Shown: positions 34,782 to 44,407, numbered from the stretch's first letter. The stretch is 64,000 bases of DNA from Rhodopseudomonas palustris (GCA_016215605.1 JACRJB010000021.1:28757-92756); one strand, 5' to 3'. Notes: generated by a model from the letters alone, not told the origin. Numbers and translations: made by a program.

Positions 34782-35747
34782 CTATTCGAGCGCATCGAGG
34801 AGCTGCCGCAGGTCTGCGGGGGTGCCCATGCCGGACGCCACGATCTCGTCGACGCCGACATCCTCATACGCCGCGAACGCCGCACGGACCTGCTCCGGCG
34901 TGCCACTGGCGCTGTGGCGCATCACCACATCGTCCGTCACCAGGGCGTTCACCGCGTCCCAGTCTTCGCGCGCATAGGCCGCGGCGAGCGCGGCCTGGTC
35001 GAGCCTGGTGCCCGCGAGTTCGAGATTGCGGGCATGGTGCTGGCCGCGCAGGATGAAACCGAGGGTGCGGCGCAGCCGGTCGCGCGCGGTGGTCTCGTCG
35101 GCATCGGCCGAAACATAGACGAGCGCCGTCTTCTTGATGACCCGGCCGGTTTTCTCTTCGCCCTTGCGCACGAGATCGAGCGTCCAGCGGATGAAAGCCG
35201 GCGAGGTCGCCGCGCTGATCAGCACGCCGTCGGCGGCGGCGCCGGCGAGTTCGAGCATCTGCGGGCCCGAGGCGGCCAGATAGATCGGGACGGCGCGCGC
35301 GCCGGTCGACAGCCGCCGGCCCGAGACCCTGAAGCGCTCGCCTTTGAAATCGACCGTTTCGCCACCGAGCAGCGCGCGCGACAGCGTGATCGCCTCGCGC
35401 AGGGTGCCGAGCGGATGCTCGGCGACGAGCCCCGCGGCTTCGAGATCGCGCGGCGCGCCGACGCCGAAGCACAGTTTGACGCGGCCGGGGAAGTACTCGT
35501 CCAGCGTCGCCGCAGCCATGGTGGCGTAGAGCGGATGGACCGAGTACGGGCTCATCGCCATCAGGGCGATGCTGATCCGGCTGGTGGCGCCGAGCGCGAT
35601 CGCGGCCGAGGAGATCGGTTCGCGCTGGAATAAATGCGAGGCGAGCCAGGCCGTCGAGGCGCCGCCGCGATCGCCCAGTTCGATCATCGCGCGAAATGCA
35701 TCGGGGGTCTCGCCGCCGTCGAAAGAGAGGCCGAGCGTGCTGGTCAT
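34782..35747 (-). CDS. LLM-class oxidoreductase, Mer-like (type A, copy 1)
   Basis: 321 residues, bacterial-luciferase-like TIM barrel. GRVKLCFGVGAPRDL, VPIYLAASGPQMLELAGAAADGVLIS and a C-terminal helical region (GVDEIVASG) resemble methylene-tetrahydromethanopterin-reductase-like, often F420-dependent, enzymes. Family members use F420 or FMN; adjacent F420 genes favour F420 but this is inference. It is the last gene of the minus-strand arm. Its closest relative in the window is the protein at 57174-58127, which aligns along the whole length (shared ASGPQMLELAGA-ADGVLIS and HASGTPEQ/HSASGTPEQ). Confidence 0.85.
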   Translation of the reverse strand: MTSTLGLSFDGGETPDAFRAMIELGDRGGASTAWLASHLFQREPISSAAIALGATSRISIALMAMSPYSVHPLYATMAAATLDEYFPGRVKLCFGVGAPRDLEAAGLVAEHPLGTLREAITLSRALLGGETVDFKGERFRVSGRRLSTGARAVPIYLAASGPQMLELAGAAADGVLISAATSPAFIRWTLDLVRKGEEKTGRVIKKTALVYVSADADETTARDRLRRTLGFILRGQHHARNLELAGTRLDQAALAAAYAREDWDAVNALVTDDVVMRHSASGTPEQVRAAFAAYEDVGVDEIVASGMGTPADLRQLLDALE

Positions 35748-35781
35748 TGGGCGCCTTTCCGGAACTGCGCGATGCGCGGTG

Positions 35782-36795
35782 TCACTCGATCCGCGGCATC
35801 ACCTCTTCGGCGAAGAACTGCATCTGGTCCAGCAGTTCCTGGACGTCGTTCGCCGCGAAATACATGCCGAGCAGATGGGTGACGCCGGCGTCCTTCAGCT
35901 TCGCGATCTTTTCCAGGATCACGTCCGGCGTGCCGATCAGGTTGATGTCCTCCATCGCCAGCCCGGCTTCCTCCTTGAGCGTCGATTTCGACAGCGACAG
36001 CAGGTGCTTGTGCATCTGGCTCTGCTTGTAGCGGGCGACGGCGGCTTCCTGATTCTTGGCGCCGTGGACGATGAATTGCGGTGCGACCGAAATCTGCGCG
36101 GGATCGCGGCCGTTCGCGACCACCATCTCCATCATGCGCGCGACCATGCTCTTGAGCTTGGCGGCCGGCATGCCGGCCGGGATCCAGCCGTCCGCGGTCT
36201 CCGCGACGCGGCGGATGTGGTTCTCGTTGTTGCCGCCGAAATAGATCGGCAGCCGCGCCTGCTTCGGCTTCGGGAAGAACTCGACGTCCTTGTAGTTGTA
36301 GTATTTGCCCTCGAACGAGGCGACGCGGTCCTTGAACAGCAGTTGCAGCGCCTTGACGCCCTCTTCGACCATGTCGCCGCGATGGGCGCCGCCTTCGGGA
36401 CGGAGCGCGTCGAACTCCTCCTTGTAGGCGCCGACGCCGACGCCGATTTCGAGCCGGCCGCCGCTGAAGTGATCGAGCGTCGCGATCTGCTTGGCGACGA
36501 CCACGATGTCGCGGCGCATCGGCAGCACGAGGATGCCGGTGCCGAAGCGCAGCGTCGTGGTGTTCGCGGCGATGAACGCGTAGGTCATCAGCGGCTCCCA
36601 GAACCGCGGCGGCACCGGGAATTCCTCGCGCACATAGTGCTGCGTGGTCATGTGGTCGTTGCCCCAGACCGAGTGATAGCCGAGCTTCTCGGCGTGCTGG
36701 GCGATCTTGATCAGCGTCTCCGGGGTGGAGAAGGGGATCGGGTAGGTCAGGCCTTCCATTCCAGTGGGCAGGCCGGCGCTCAGAATCAGGCTCAT
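35782..36795 (-). CDS. LLM-class oxidoreductase (type B, copy 1)
   Basis: 337 residues. It begins MSLILSAGLPTGMEGLTYPIPF and has the LLM segments LGYHSVWGNDHMTTQHYV, LRFGTGILVLPMRRDIVVVAKQIATLD, FSGGRLEIGVGVGAYKEEF and LPIYFGGNNENHIRRVAETADGWIPAG. Probably an F420- or FMNH2-dependent dehydrogenase or monooxygenase. It is paralogous to the protein at 58136-59143 (same length, same segment order). The start is set at 36795 because AGGA precedes it; the open frame runs further upstream into hyuB without supporting signals. Lies 40 bases after hyuB. Confidence 0.87.
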   Translation of the reverse strand: MSLILSAGLPTGMEGLTYPIPFSTPETLIKIAQHAEKLGYHSVWGNDHMTTQHYVREEFPVPPRFWEPLMTYAFIAANTTTLRFGTGILVLPMRRDIVVVAKQIATLDHFSGGRLEIGVGVGAYKEEFDALRPEGGAHRGDMVEEGVKALQLLFKDRVASFEGKYYNYKDVEFFPKPKQARLPIYFGGNNENHIRRVAETADGWIPAGMPAAKLKSMVARMMEMVVANGRDPAQISVAPQFIVHGAKNQEAAVARYKQSQMHKHLLSLSKSTLKEEAGLAMEDINLIGTPDVILEKIAKLKDAGVTHLLGMYFAANDVQELLDQMQFFAEEVMPRIE

Positions 36796-36835
36796 ATGTG
36801 GTGTCCTCGGCGAATACGGAGAGGGATGGATCGGA

Positions 36836-38581
36836 TCAGGGACGACTGCCGCGGCGTGCGGCGGTCTCGGGTTTGTCGACGGAATAGTCGCTGCGCAGCA
36901 CCACGCCGTAGGCCGTCTCGGCGGCCTCGCGCGACACCATGCCGAGATGCACGTCCGCTGCGACCGCCGCGGCATCGCGGGTGAAGGGATCGCCGAGGCC
37001 GCCGCCACCGGGCATTTCGATCAGCACGGTTTCACCGCGCGGAATGGTCTGCTGGCCCTTGCTCTTCAGCAGCCTGCCGGAGCCGAGCGAGATCTTGCCG
37101 GCCTTGCCGTCGGCGCCGCCATCGCGGCCGCGGGCGGGGAAATCGACGCGGTCGTAGTTGGCGGAGATCGCGAAGGCGGTGTCGTCGAGGCTGACGACTT
37201 CCATCACCTGGCCGAGACCGCCGCGGAATTGGCCGGGGCCGCCCGAGTCGGTGCGATACTCTTTGCGCTTGACCAGTAGCGGCGACATCGCCTCGGTGAC
37301 CTCCACCGGCACGTTGCGCACGCCGCTCGGGAAGGCGGTGGCCGACAAGCCGTCCTTGCCGGGCCGGGCGCCGGTGCCGCCGGAATGGAACGACATCACG
37401 TTGAACACGCGGGCGCGCATCATCTCGGTGGAGTCGGCGTCGATCTGGCTGGAGCCGCCGAAGGCGAACAGGTTCCAAAGACAGGAGGTGCCTTCCGCCG
37501 GGACGTTGCCGTGAAGCGCCTGGCCGAGGCAGCCGATCACCAGATCGGGCAGCATCTGGCCGACGATATGGCGCGTGGCGACGGGCAGCGGCGGCTGCGC
37601 GTTGAGGATGCAATCCGTCGGCGCGCGCATCCGCAGCAGAGCGAGCGAGCCCTCGTTGTTCGGGATCTTCGGTGCGATGATGCATTTCACGCCGAAGCTC
37701 GCATAGGCCTCGGTGTAGCAGAACGGCACGTTGATGCCGAAGGAGGACGGCGGCGAGGTGCCGGCGAAGTCGACATCGATGCCGTCGTCGGAGATCGTCA
37801 TGGTCGCGACCAGATCGAGCGGCCTGTCGTAGCCGTCGACGCGCATGCTGTTGCGGAACGTGCCTTTCGGCAGTGCGCGGATCGCCTCCAGCGTGGCGAC
37901 GCGCGACCGCTCCAGAATGTGATCGCCGAGACGGTCGAGCGTCTCGATACCGAATTCGTCCATCATCTTCAGGAGCTGCCGGCCGCCGACATCGTTGCAG
38001 CCGGCCAGCGAATAGAGGTCGCCGACGACCTGCACGGGCTCGCGGACATTGCCTTTGATGATCTCGAGCAGCGTCTCGTTGGTGCCGGCGGCGCTGGCGA
38101 AGCGCATGATCGGGATGAAGACGCCTTCCTCGAACACTTGGCGGGCGTCCGGGCCCATGCCGCGTCCGCCGATGTCGATGACGTGGCAGGTGCTGGCGAA
38201 CAGCGCGACCAGCCGGTCGGCGCGGAAGACGGGCGTCACCACCGTGAAGTCGTGGAGATGTCCGGTGCCCTTCCACGGATCGTTGGTGATGAAGATGTCG
38301 CCGGGCCGCATCGTCGTCGCCGGAAACTTGTCGAGGAAATGCACCACCGCGCGCGCCATCGAGTTGACGTGGCCGGGCGTGCCGGTGACGGCCTGCGCGA
38401 GCATGTGTCCGGCGGTGTTGAACACGCCGGCCGAGACGTCGCCGGCTTCGCGGGTCGAGGTGCTGAAGCCGATCCGGATCAGCGTCTGGGCCTGTTCTTC
38501 GACCACGGAGATCAGGCGATCCCACATGATCTGCTGATGGATCACGGTCATCGGATCGGCGTGAGGGGCGTGGACGTCCAT
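36836..38581 (-). CDS. hyuB: Hydantoinase B / oxoprolinase family subunit
   Basis: 581 residues, full length for HyuB-type subunits. Characteristic stretches: TSTREAGDVSAGVFNTAGHMLAQ, HVNSMARAVVHFLDKFP, PGDIFITNDPWKGTGHLHD, DIGGRGMGPDARQVFEEG, and C-terminal EMPGGGGLGDPFTRD. With HyuA it forms ATP-dependent amidohydrolases or carboxylases: N-methylhydantoinase, 5-oxoprolinase, and the acetone/acetophenone carboxylase relatives. Gene begins 2 nt after hyuA ends. The substrate is probably a cyclic amide or imide handled by this pathway. Confidence 0.92.
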   Translation of the reverse strand: MDVHAPHADPMTVIHQQIMWDRLISVVEEQAQTLIRIGFSTSTREAGDVSAGVFNTAGHMLAQAVTGTPGHVNSMARAVVHFLDKFPATTMRPGDIFITNDPWKGTGHLHDFTVVTPVFRADRLVALFASTCHVIDIGGRGMGPDARQVFEEGVFIPIMRFASAAGTNETLLEIIKGNVREPVQVVGDLYSLAGCNDVGGRQLLKMMDEFGIETLDRLGDHILERSRVATLEAIRALPKGTFRNSMRVDGYDRPLDLVATMTISDDGIDVDFAGTSPPSSFGINVPFCYTEAYASFGVKCIIAPKIPNNEGSLALLRMRAPTDCILNAQPPLPVATRHIVGQMLPDLVIGCLGQALHGNVPAEGTSCLWNLFAFGGSSQIDADSTEMMRARVFNVMSFHSGGTGARPGKDGLSATAFPSGVRNVPVEVTEAMSPLLVKRKEYRTDSGGPGQFRGGLGQVMEVVSLDDTAFAISANYDRVDFPARGRDGGADGKAGKISLGSGRLLKSKGQQTIPRGETVLIEMPGGGGLGDPFTRDAAAVAADVHLGMVSREAAETAYGVVLRSDYSVDKPETAARRGSRP

Positions 38582-38583
38582 GA

Positions 38584-40656
38584 TCAGGTCCTCGTCATGA
38601 CGATGCTGCCGAGCGCGTCGATGCGGGCGGTGTAGCGGTGGGTCACCATCGTCGTGGTTTCGTCCTCGACGATCAGCGCGGGGCCCGCGACGATCGCGCC
38701 CGGCACGAGGTCGCGGCGATTGTGGAGCGCGATGGATTCCGTCTTGCCGGTCTGCGGCGCCACCACATCGACATGCGCCGCCGGCTCGGCGGCCGTGCCG
38801 GACGGCATTGGCGGGCAGGGGAGGATCGGCGGACTGACGGTGGCGAGCCGCAGCGACCAGCCGAGAATCTCGACGTCGAGGTCGGGAATCCGGCGGCCGA
38901 ATTGCTGTTCGTAATCGGCGAGGAACAGCCGCTCCAGCTCGGCGACCGAGCCCGCGGTGAAATCGCTCGCCGGGATGGTGACGGTGAGGTCGTGGCCCTG
39001 GCCGCGATAGCGCATGCTGGCGCTCCAGCCCTCGACGAGCTCGGCGGTCGGCGCGCCGAGGCGCACGACGTCTTCGGCCTCCTTGCGCATCTCGCCGCGC
39101 AGTACGTTGAGCGGCGCCGGATCGAAGCCGTCATCGAGCCGAACATGGCGCGTGCGCACGACCTCATAGGCGATCGGCGCCAGCAGGAAGCCGAAGGCGG
39201 AGCCGACGCCGGCGCCGGCCGGGACGATCACCGTCGCGATGTCGAGCTTCTCGGCGAGGCGGGCGGCATGAATCGGTGCGGCACCGCCGAACGCGATCAT
39301 GACGCGGTTGGCGAGTTCGCGGCCACGCTCGACCGCATGGACGCGCGCGGCATTGGCCATGTTCTCCTCGACCACCTCGATGACACCGAGCGCCGCCGTC
39401 GGGGCATCGAGTGACAACGCGCGACCGACCGAGGCCTGCAGGGCGGCGGCCGATGCGTTGGTATCGAGCCGCATTTTTCCGCCGGCGAAGCGATCGGCCT
39501 GCAGACGCCCAAGCAGCAGATTGGCGTCGGTCACCGTGCCGTTCGCGCCGCCGCGGCCGTAGCAGGCCGGGCCCGGCTCGGAGCCGGCGCTCGCCGGGCC
39601 GACCTGGACGCGCTGCATGGCATCGACCGACGCGATCGAGCCGCCGCCGGCGCCGATCTCGACCATCTCGATCACCGGGATGCGGATCGGAATCCCGCTG
39701 CCTTTCAGGAAACGATATTGCCGCGCGACTTCGAAGGAGCGTTCGAAATGCGGCTCGCCATGATCGATCAGGCAGATCTTCGCGGTGGTGCCGCCCATGT
39801 CGAACGACACGATATGATCGTGCCGGCGTTCGTTGGCGATATGCGCGGCCAGAATGGCGCCGCCGGCCGGGCCGGATTCGACCAGGCGGATCGGGAAGCG
39901 CCGTGCGATCTCGACGGTGGTCAGGCCGCCGGCGGACGTAATGAGATAGATCGGACAGCGGAACCCGCGGGCGCGCAACGCTTCCTCGAGCAGCTTCAGA
40001 TAGCGGTCCATGACCGGCTGCACATAGGCGTTGGCGCATGCCGTGGACCAGCGCTCGTATTCGCGCATCTCCGGGCAGACCTCGCTCGACATCGTGATGG
40101 CGAGGTCGGGCGCCAGCGTGGTGAGGATGTCGCGGCTGCGGATCTCGTGGGCGGGATTGGCGTAAGAGTGCAGATAGCCGAGCGCGACGCTGGTCACGCC
40201 TTCGGCGCGCAAAATCGGCACGAGACCGGCGAGGGCGGCCTCGTCGAGCGGTTCGACGACGCCGCCGTTGGCGTCGATGCGCTCCGGCACTTCGAGGCGC
40301 AGGTTGCGCGGCACCAGCGGCGGCGGTTTGTCCATGAAGATGTCGTACTGCTCGAAGCGATGCTCATAGGCCATCTCGATGGCATCGCGAAAACCGCGGG
40401 TCGCCAGCAACGCCGTCTTCGCGCCCTTGCGCTCGATGATCGCGTTGGTGGCGAGCGTGGTGCCGTGAATGATCAGGCCGAGATCGGAAGGCGCGAGGCC
40501 GGCATCCTGCATGATCAGGCCGACGCCGGCGAGCACCCCCTGTTCGGGCGCGGTCGGCGTCGTCAGCACCTTGCGGCTGTAGCGCTGGTCGCCCACTTCA
40601 AGAGCGAAATCCGTAAACGTGCCGCCGATATCGACGGCCAGGCGGGTGGGCGTCAT
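38584..40656 (-). CDS. hyuA: Hydantoinase A / oxoprolinase family subunit
   Basis: 690 residues. ASKHA-fold ATPase: phosphate-1 loop LAVDIGGTFTDFAL, IIHGTTLATNAIIERKGAKTALLATRGFRD, and the adenosine/phosphate-2 motif SFDMGGTTAKICLI, then EIGAGGGSIASVD and GSEPGPACYGRGG. This subunit uses ATP to activate the ring amide (or phosphorylate a carbonyl) for opening by HyuB. Overlaps livF by ATGA, so it is translated together with the ABC importer, which suggests the imported molecule or a near derivative is its substrate. Confidence 0.93.
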   Translation of the reverse strand: MTPTRLAVDIGGTFTDFALEVGDQRYSRKVLTTPTAPEQGVLAGVGLIMQDAGLAPSDLGLIIHGTTLATNAIIERKGAKTALLATRGFRDAIEMAYEHRFEQYDIFMDKPPPLVPRNLRLEVPERIDANGGVVEPLDEAALAGLVPILRAEGVTSVALGYLHSYANPAHEIRSRDILTTLAPDLAITMSSEVCPEMREYERWSTACANAYVQPVMDRYLKLLEEALRARGFRCPIYLITSAGGLTTVEIARRFPIRLVESGPAGGAILAAHIANERRHDHIVSFDMGGTTAKICLIDHGEPHFERSFEVARQYRFLKGSGIPIRIPVIEMVEIGAGGGSIASVDAMQRVQVGPASAGSEPGPACYGRGGANGTVTDANLLLGRLQADRFAGGKMRLDTNASAAALQASVGRALSLDAPTAALGVIEVVEENMANAARVHAVERGRELANRVMIAFGGAAPIHAARLAEKLDIATVIVPAGAGVGSAFGFLLAPIAYEVVRTRHVRLDDGFDPAPLNVLRGEMRKEAEDVVRLGAPTAELVEGWSASMRYRGQGHDLTVTIPASDFTAGSVAELERLFLADYEQQFGRRIPDLDVEILGWSLRLATVSPPILPCPPMPSGTAAEPAAHVDVVAPQTGKTESIALHNRRDLVPGAIVAGPALIVEDETTTMVTHRYTARIDALGSIVMTRT

Positions 40657-41393
40657 TCCTCGATCGTCTCCTTGATGTTGCCACCCAGATAGGCCTCGCG
40701 GATGCGCGGATCGTCGCGCACCTCGCGGGCTGGGCCTTCGAGAAACTTGCGGCCGAGCTCCATCACGATCGCCGTGTCGGAGACCAGCAGCGCGCCATGG
40801 ACGTTCTGCTCGACCACCAGCACGGTGACGCCGGCGCCGGCGATCTCTTTGGCGACGGCGAAGACCTCGGCCTGGGTCTTCGGCGACAGGCCGAGCGACG
40901 GCTCGTCGAGCAGCAGCAATTGCGGACCGGTGAGCAGCACCATCGCGGTCTCCAGCACCTGCTGCTCACCGCCGGAGAGGTTGCCGGCCAACTCCGACCA
41001 CTTCCGTTTCAGCATCGGAAATTGCTCGGTGACGCGCGCGATCGCCGCTTGATGCTTTCGGCCGGGCAGCGTGTAGCAGCCCATCTTCAGATTTTCGGCG
41101 ACCGTCATCTGCGGGAAATTGCAGCGCCCCTGCGGCACGAAGCCGACGCCGCGCTTCAGCCGCTCCGCCGGGCCGAGCTGTTGGATCGGCTCGCCATCGA
41201 GCACGATCTGGCCGGCGAACCAGCGATTGGTGCCGTAGATCGCCCGCAGCAGCGTTGATTTGCCGGCGCCGTTGCCGCCGATCAGCGTGGTGATCGAGCC
41301 GGGCGCGAGGCGGGTGGAGAAATCGCGCACGATCGGCACATCCGCATAGCCGGCGCTGAGATCGATGATCTCCAGTTTCGGGTAGGTGCTCAT
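40653..41393 (-). CDS. livF: Branched-chain-type ABC transporter ATPase (LivF-like)
   Basis: 246 residues. Walker A GGNGAGKST, signature LSGGEQQVLETAMVLL, Walker B LLLLDEPSLGLSP and the H-loop region VLVVEQNVHGAL. The C-terminus REAYLGGN is typical of LivF. The start at 41393 overlaps livG by ATGA. Second ATPase of the HAAT importer. Confidence 0.93.
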   Translation of the reverse strand: MSTYPKLEIIDLSAGYADVPIVRDFSTRLAPGSITTLIGGNGAGKSTLLRAIYGTNRWFAGQIVLDGEPIQQLGPAERLKRGVGFVPQGRCNFPQMTVAENLKMGCYTLPGRKHQAAIARVTEQFPMLKRKWSELAGNLSGGEQQVLETAMVLLTGPQLLLLDEPSLGLSPKTQAEVFAVAKEIAGAGVTVLVVEQNVHGALLVSDTAIVMELGRKFLEGPAREVRDDPRIREAYLGGNIKETIEE

Positions 41394-42181
41394 GATGCCT
41401 CGGCCTCCGCCGCCGCCGGCCGCGCGATGCCGAGATAGGCCTCCAGCACGCGTGGATCGTTGCGGATCTGCGCCGGCGTGCCTTCCGTCAGCTTGCGGCC
41501 CTGTTCGAGCACGATCACCTTGTGACAGAGGCTGTTGATGAACTCGACATTGTGCTCGACGATCAGGAAGGAGATGCCGGTGGCGTTGGCCTTGCGCAGG
41601 ATGTCGGCGACTTCGTTGACGCGCGTCGGATTGACGCCGGCGACCGGTTCGTCGAGCACGATGAGGCGCGGCTTCGCCATCATCGCCGCCGCGAAGGCGA
41701 GCAGCTTCTTCTGGCCGTAGGACAGCACCGTGGCCGGCGCATCGCTCAGCCGGGTCAGGCCGACCAGGTCGATCAGCCCGCGTGCGCGGTCCTCGGCGGC
41801 GTCGCGGACCCGGCGATAGCGCGGCGTCCGCGCCAGCGCATCGAACCAGTTCAGATCGCGGAAGGCTTCTCCAGCGACGAGCAGATTGTCGAGCAGGCTG
41901 TAGGAATCGTAGACGCGCACGTTCTGGAAGGTGCGGATCATGCCGGCCTTGGCGATTTCCGCCGGGCGCTGCCCGGTGATGTCGCGCTCGCCGAGCAGGA
42001 CGCGGCCGGCATCGAGGGTCTGAAAGCCGCTGATGCAGTCGATGGTCGTGCTCTTGCCGGAGCCGTTGGGGCCGATCAGGCCGGTGATGCTGCCCGCTTC
42101 CACCTCGAACGAGGTGCCCTGCACGGCATGCACACCGCTGAAGGCCTTGCTGACATCGGCGACGCTCAGGATGGCGGTCAT
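41390..42181 (-). CDS. livG: Branched-chain-type ABC transporter ATPase (LivG-like)
   Basis: 263 residues. Walker A GPNGSGKST, LivG-type FQNVRVYDSYSLLDNLLVAGE, signature LSYGQKKLLAFAAAMM, Walker B LIVLDEPVAGVNP, H-loop LIVEHNVEF. Overlaps livM by ATGA. The signature LSYGQKK resembles permeases for amides and non-standard amino acids as well as Liv proper. Confidence 0.93.
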   Translation of the reverse strand: MTAILSVADVSKAFSGVHAVQGTSFEVEAGSITGLIGPNGSGKSTTIDCISGFQTLDAGRVLLGERDITGQRPAEIAKAGMIRTFQNVRVYDSYSLLDNLLVAGEAFRDLNWFDALARTPRYRRVRDAAEDRARGLIDLVGLTRLSDAPATVLSYGQKKLLAFAAAMMAKPRLIVLDEPVAGVNPTRVNEVADILRKANATGISFLIVEHNVEFINSLCHKVIVLEQGRKLTEGTPAQIRNDPRVLEAYLGIARPAAAEAEAS

Positions 42182-43134
42182 CGCAGCGCCTTCCGCAAGG
42201 CGGCGATGCGCCGATCCTCGAGCCAGCCGGACACGCCACGCGGCATGAACATCATCACCGCGACCAGCACCACGCCATAGATCACCATGCGCAGCTCGTT
42301 GGAGAAGCGCAGTGCTTCCGGCAGCACCACCATCGCGGCGCCCGCCAGCACGACGGCCCAGAAACTGCCGGCGCCGCCGATGATGACGATGATCAGGAAG
42401 GTCTGCATGTAGTAGAAATCGAGGAAGCTCGGATCGATCACCTTCAGGTTGAACGCATAGATGCCGCCGGCCATGCCGGTGATGACCGAGGCGATCACGA
42501 AGGCGGCGAGCTTGTAGGGGCCGGGCGCGATGCCCTGGGATTCCACCAGCGGGTCGTTCTGTTTGACGGCCTTCAGGATCAGGCCGATGCGCGACGTCTT
42601 CAGCACATACAGGAAGGCCAGCGCGATCAGCGAGAAGGCCAGCGCGATGTAATAGAAGCGGGCGCTGGTATCGAAGACGAAGCCCATCAGGCTCGGGGGC
42701 GGCAGCCCGGGGATGCCGAGCGGGCCGCGGGTCACGCCCACCCAGTCGCGTGCGATCAGGCCGGCGAGCAGTGCGAAGGTCAGGGTCACCACCACGAAGG
42801 CGTGGCGCGTGGTGCGGGTGATGACGATGCCGATGACGGCCGACAGCAGCAGGTTGACGACCCCGGCAAAGGCGATGCCGAACCAGAAGCTCTGCCCGAG
42901 ATCGACGACGGCGATCGCCGCGCAATAGCCGCCGACGCCCCAGAACCCGAGCTGCGCGAAGGAGAGCTGGCCGGCATAGCCGTAGACGAGGTTGAGCGAC
43001 GCCGCGGCGGCGAGGAAGATCAGGCCCGAGATCGCGATGCCGACCACGTAGTTGGAACTGGTCATCGAGGGCAACGCCGCCAGCAGGGCGATCGCCACGA
43101 GAACGGCGTAGGGAGTCCAGCGGGGCTCGGTCAT
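42178..43134 (-). CDS. livM: Branched-chain-type ABC transporter permease (LivM-like)
   Basis: 318 residues with about ten helices. LNLVYGYAGQLSFAQLGFWGVGGYCAA is the LivM signature, and the cytoplasmic coupling-loop region SRIGLILKAVKQNDPLVESQGI is conserved. Pairs with LivH in the inner membrane. Start at 43134 overlaps livH by ATGA. Confidence 0.93.
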   Translation of the reverse strand: MTEPRWTPYAVLVAIALLAALPSMTSSNYVVGIAISGLIFLAAAASLNLVYGYAGQLSFAQLGFWGVGGYCAAIAVVDLGQSFWFGIAFAGVVNLLLSAVIGIVITRTTRHAFVVVTLTFALLAGLIARDWVGVTRGPLGIPGLPPPSLMGFVFDTSARFYYIALAFSLIALAFLYVLKTSRIGLILKAVKQNDPLVESQGIAPGPYKLAAFVIASVITGMAGGIYAFNLKVIDPSFLDFYYMQTFLIIVIIGGAGSFWAVVLAGAAMVVLPEALRFSNELRMVIYGVVLVAVMMFMPRGVSGWLEDRRIAALRKALR

Positions 43135-44018
43135 CCGACGCGCATGCTCCCGCGCTTGAAGAGGCCGTCCGGGCGGAGCAGCACCGCGACGATCATGATC
43201 ACGAAGATCGCGCCCTCCTGCCAGACGATGCTGAAGAAGCCGCCGATCCAGCTCTCGATCATGCCGAGCGCGATGGCGACCACGATGGCGCCGGTCATGT
43301 TGCCGAGGCCGCCGATGACGACCAGCGCGAAGGCCTTGAAGATCATCGCCTGGCCCATCGCCGGGTGCAGCAACTGGATCGGCACCAGTGCCGCGCCGGC
43401 GAGGCCGCACAAGGCGGCGGCGAGCGCGACGGCGTTGCGGGCGACGTGGCGCGGCTTGATGCCGACCATCAGCGCGGCCTCGCGGTTCTGCGCGATGGCC
43501 CGCATGGCGCGGCCGAATTGGGTGAATTTCAGCAGACAATAGAGCCCCGTAAAGGCGGCGACCGACAGCGCGCCGGCGATCAGGCGGGTCAGCGTGATGC
43601 GGATCGAGCCGATCTCGACGCCGTCGAATCCATAGGCGGTGTCCACCATCATCGGCGTCGCCGTGAACAGATACTGCATGCCGTAGAGCAGGATCATCGA
43701 AATGCCGAGCGTGGTCAGGATGCTGCGCTCGAATTCCTTCTGGCCGATGTGACGCAAGAAGCCTTCGTAGAGAACGACGCCGACCAGCGACGTGGCGATC
43801 ACGGCGACCAGCAGCGAGGGCCAATACGACAGGCCGACCAGCGGCAGAGTCAGCGCCATGGCGTAGCCGCCGAGCATCAACAGCTCGCCATGGGCGAAGT
43901 TGATCACCTCGAGCACGCCGAAGATCAGTGCCAGGCCCACCGCGATCAACGCATAGATCAGGCCGAGCATCAGGCCGTTCATAAATAGTTGCAGCAGATA
44001 TGTGGCGCTGACTTCCAT
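43131..44018 (-). CDS. livH: Branched-chain-type ABC transporter permease (LivH-like)
   Basis: 295 residues. MEVSATYLLQLFMNGLMLGLIYALIAVGLALIFGVLEVINFAHGELLMLGGY shows (in part: LMLGLIYALIAVGLALIFG and VINFAHGELLMLGGY) the LivH signature; the coupling loop TQFGRAMRAIAQNREAALMVGI is intact. First gene of the minus-arm operon livHMGF-hyuAB-LLM-LLM; its ATG lies 29 bases from operator B. No binding protein is encoded in this operon; the candidate is 31505-32641. Confidence 0.93.
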   Translation of the reverse strand: MEVSATYLLQLFMNGLMLGLIYALIAVGLALIFGVLEVINFAHGELLMLGGYAMALTLPLVGLSYWPSLLVAVIATSLVGVVLYEGFLRHIGQKEFERSILTTLGISMILLYGMQYLFTATPMMVDTAYGFDGVEIGSIRITLTRLIAGALSVAAFTGLYCLLKFTQFGRAMRAIAQNREAALMVGIKPRHVARNAVALAAALCGLAGAALVPIQLLHPAMGQAMIFKAFALVVIGGLGNMTGAIVVAIALGMIESWIGGFFSIVWQEGAIFVIMIVAVLLRPDGLFKRGSMRVG

Positions 44019-44047
44019 TGCATCCCGCGGCTGGCGTCTCGAAGGGT

Positions 44048-44105
44048 GTTTCGATAAACAGAACACCGTTCCGATCAATCTAGGGGAACGGAATCGCCGC
44101 GTCAA
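44048..44105 (-). promoter_or_regulatory. Promoter and operator (site B) of the liv-hyu operon
   Basis: Minus strand: -35 TTGACG (44100-44105), 17-nt spacer, -10 TAGATT (44077-44082), 4 nt (GATC), then the operator 44048-44072: GGAAC, 3 nt, GTTCT, 7 nt (GTTTATC), GAAAC. Same spacing as the divergent fbiC promoter. Confidence 0.75.
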
Positions 44106-44349
44106 TTTGCCTTTGAAAGCGCGTTGCTCATTCCCGCGGCAAGGCTTGCGCATTTGCAGGTCATCAGGCCGCCGCGGCGCGGATGTTGCGGGCAGTCGCG
44201 GCCGAGCCGCTTGACCCGCCGGAACGCCACCGCCTACACCATTCCATTCACAGCAGCGACGCGCACAGTTTCGGAGCGATCGCCGTTCGTCGACCGCCGT
44301 CCTGCAGGGCGAAATGTTTGGACGATACCGGCTGGTCGGGCTGCGCGGA

Positions 44350-44407
44350 TTGACTTGCGAGGCCGGGACTGTCAGATTTATCGAAACATCGTACCGATAA
44401 GCGGTAC
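44350..44407 (+). promoter_or_regulatory. Promoter and operator (site D) of fbiC-cofC
   Basis: -35 TTGACT (44350-44355), 17-nt spacer, -10 CAGATT (44373-44378), 4 nt (TATC), then the operator 44383-44407: GAAAC, 3 nt, GTACC, 7 nt (GATAAGC), GGTAC. The last two blocks form a perfect inverted repeat GTACCG/CGGTAC. The ~240 bases between this and promoter B show no other feature. Leader to fbiC is about 110 nt. Confidence 0.65.
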
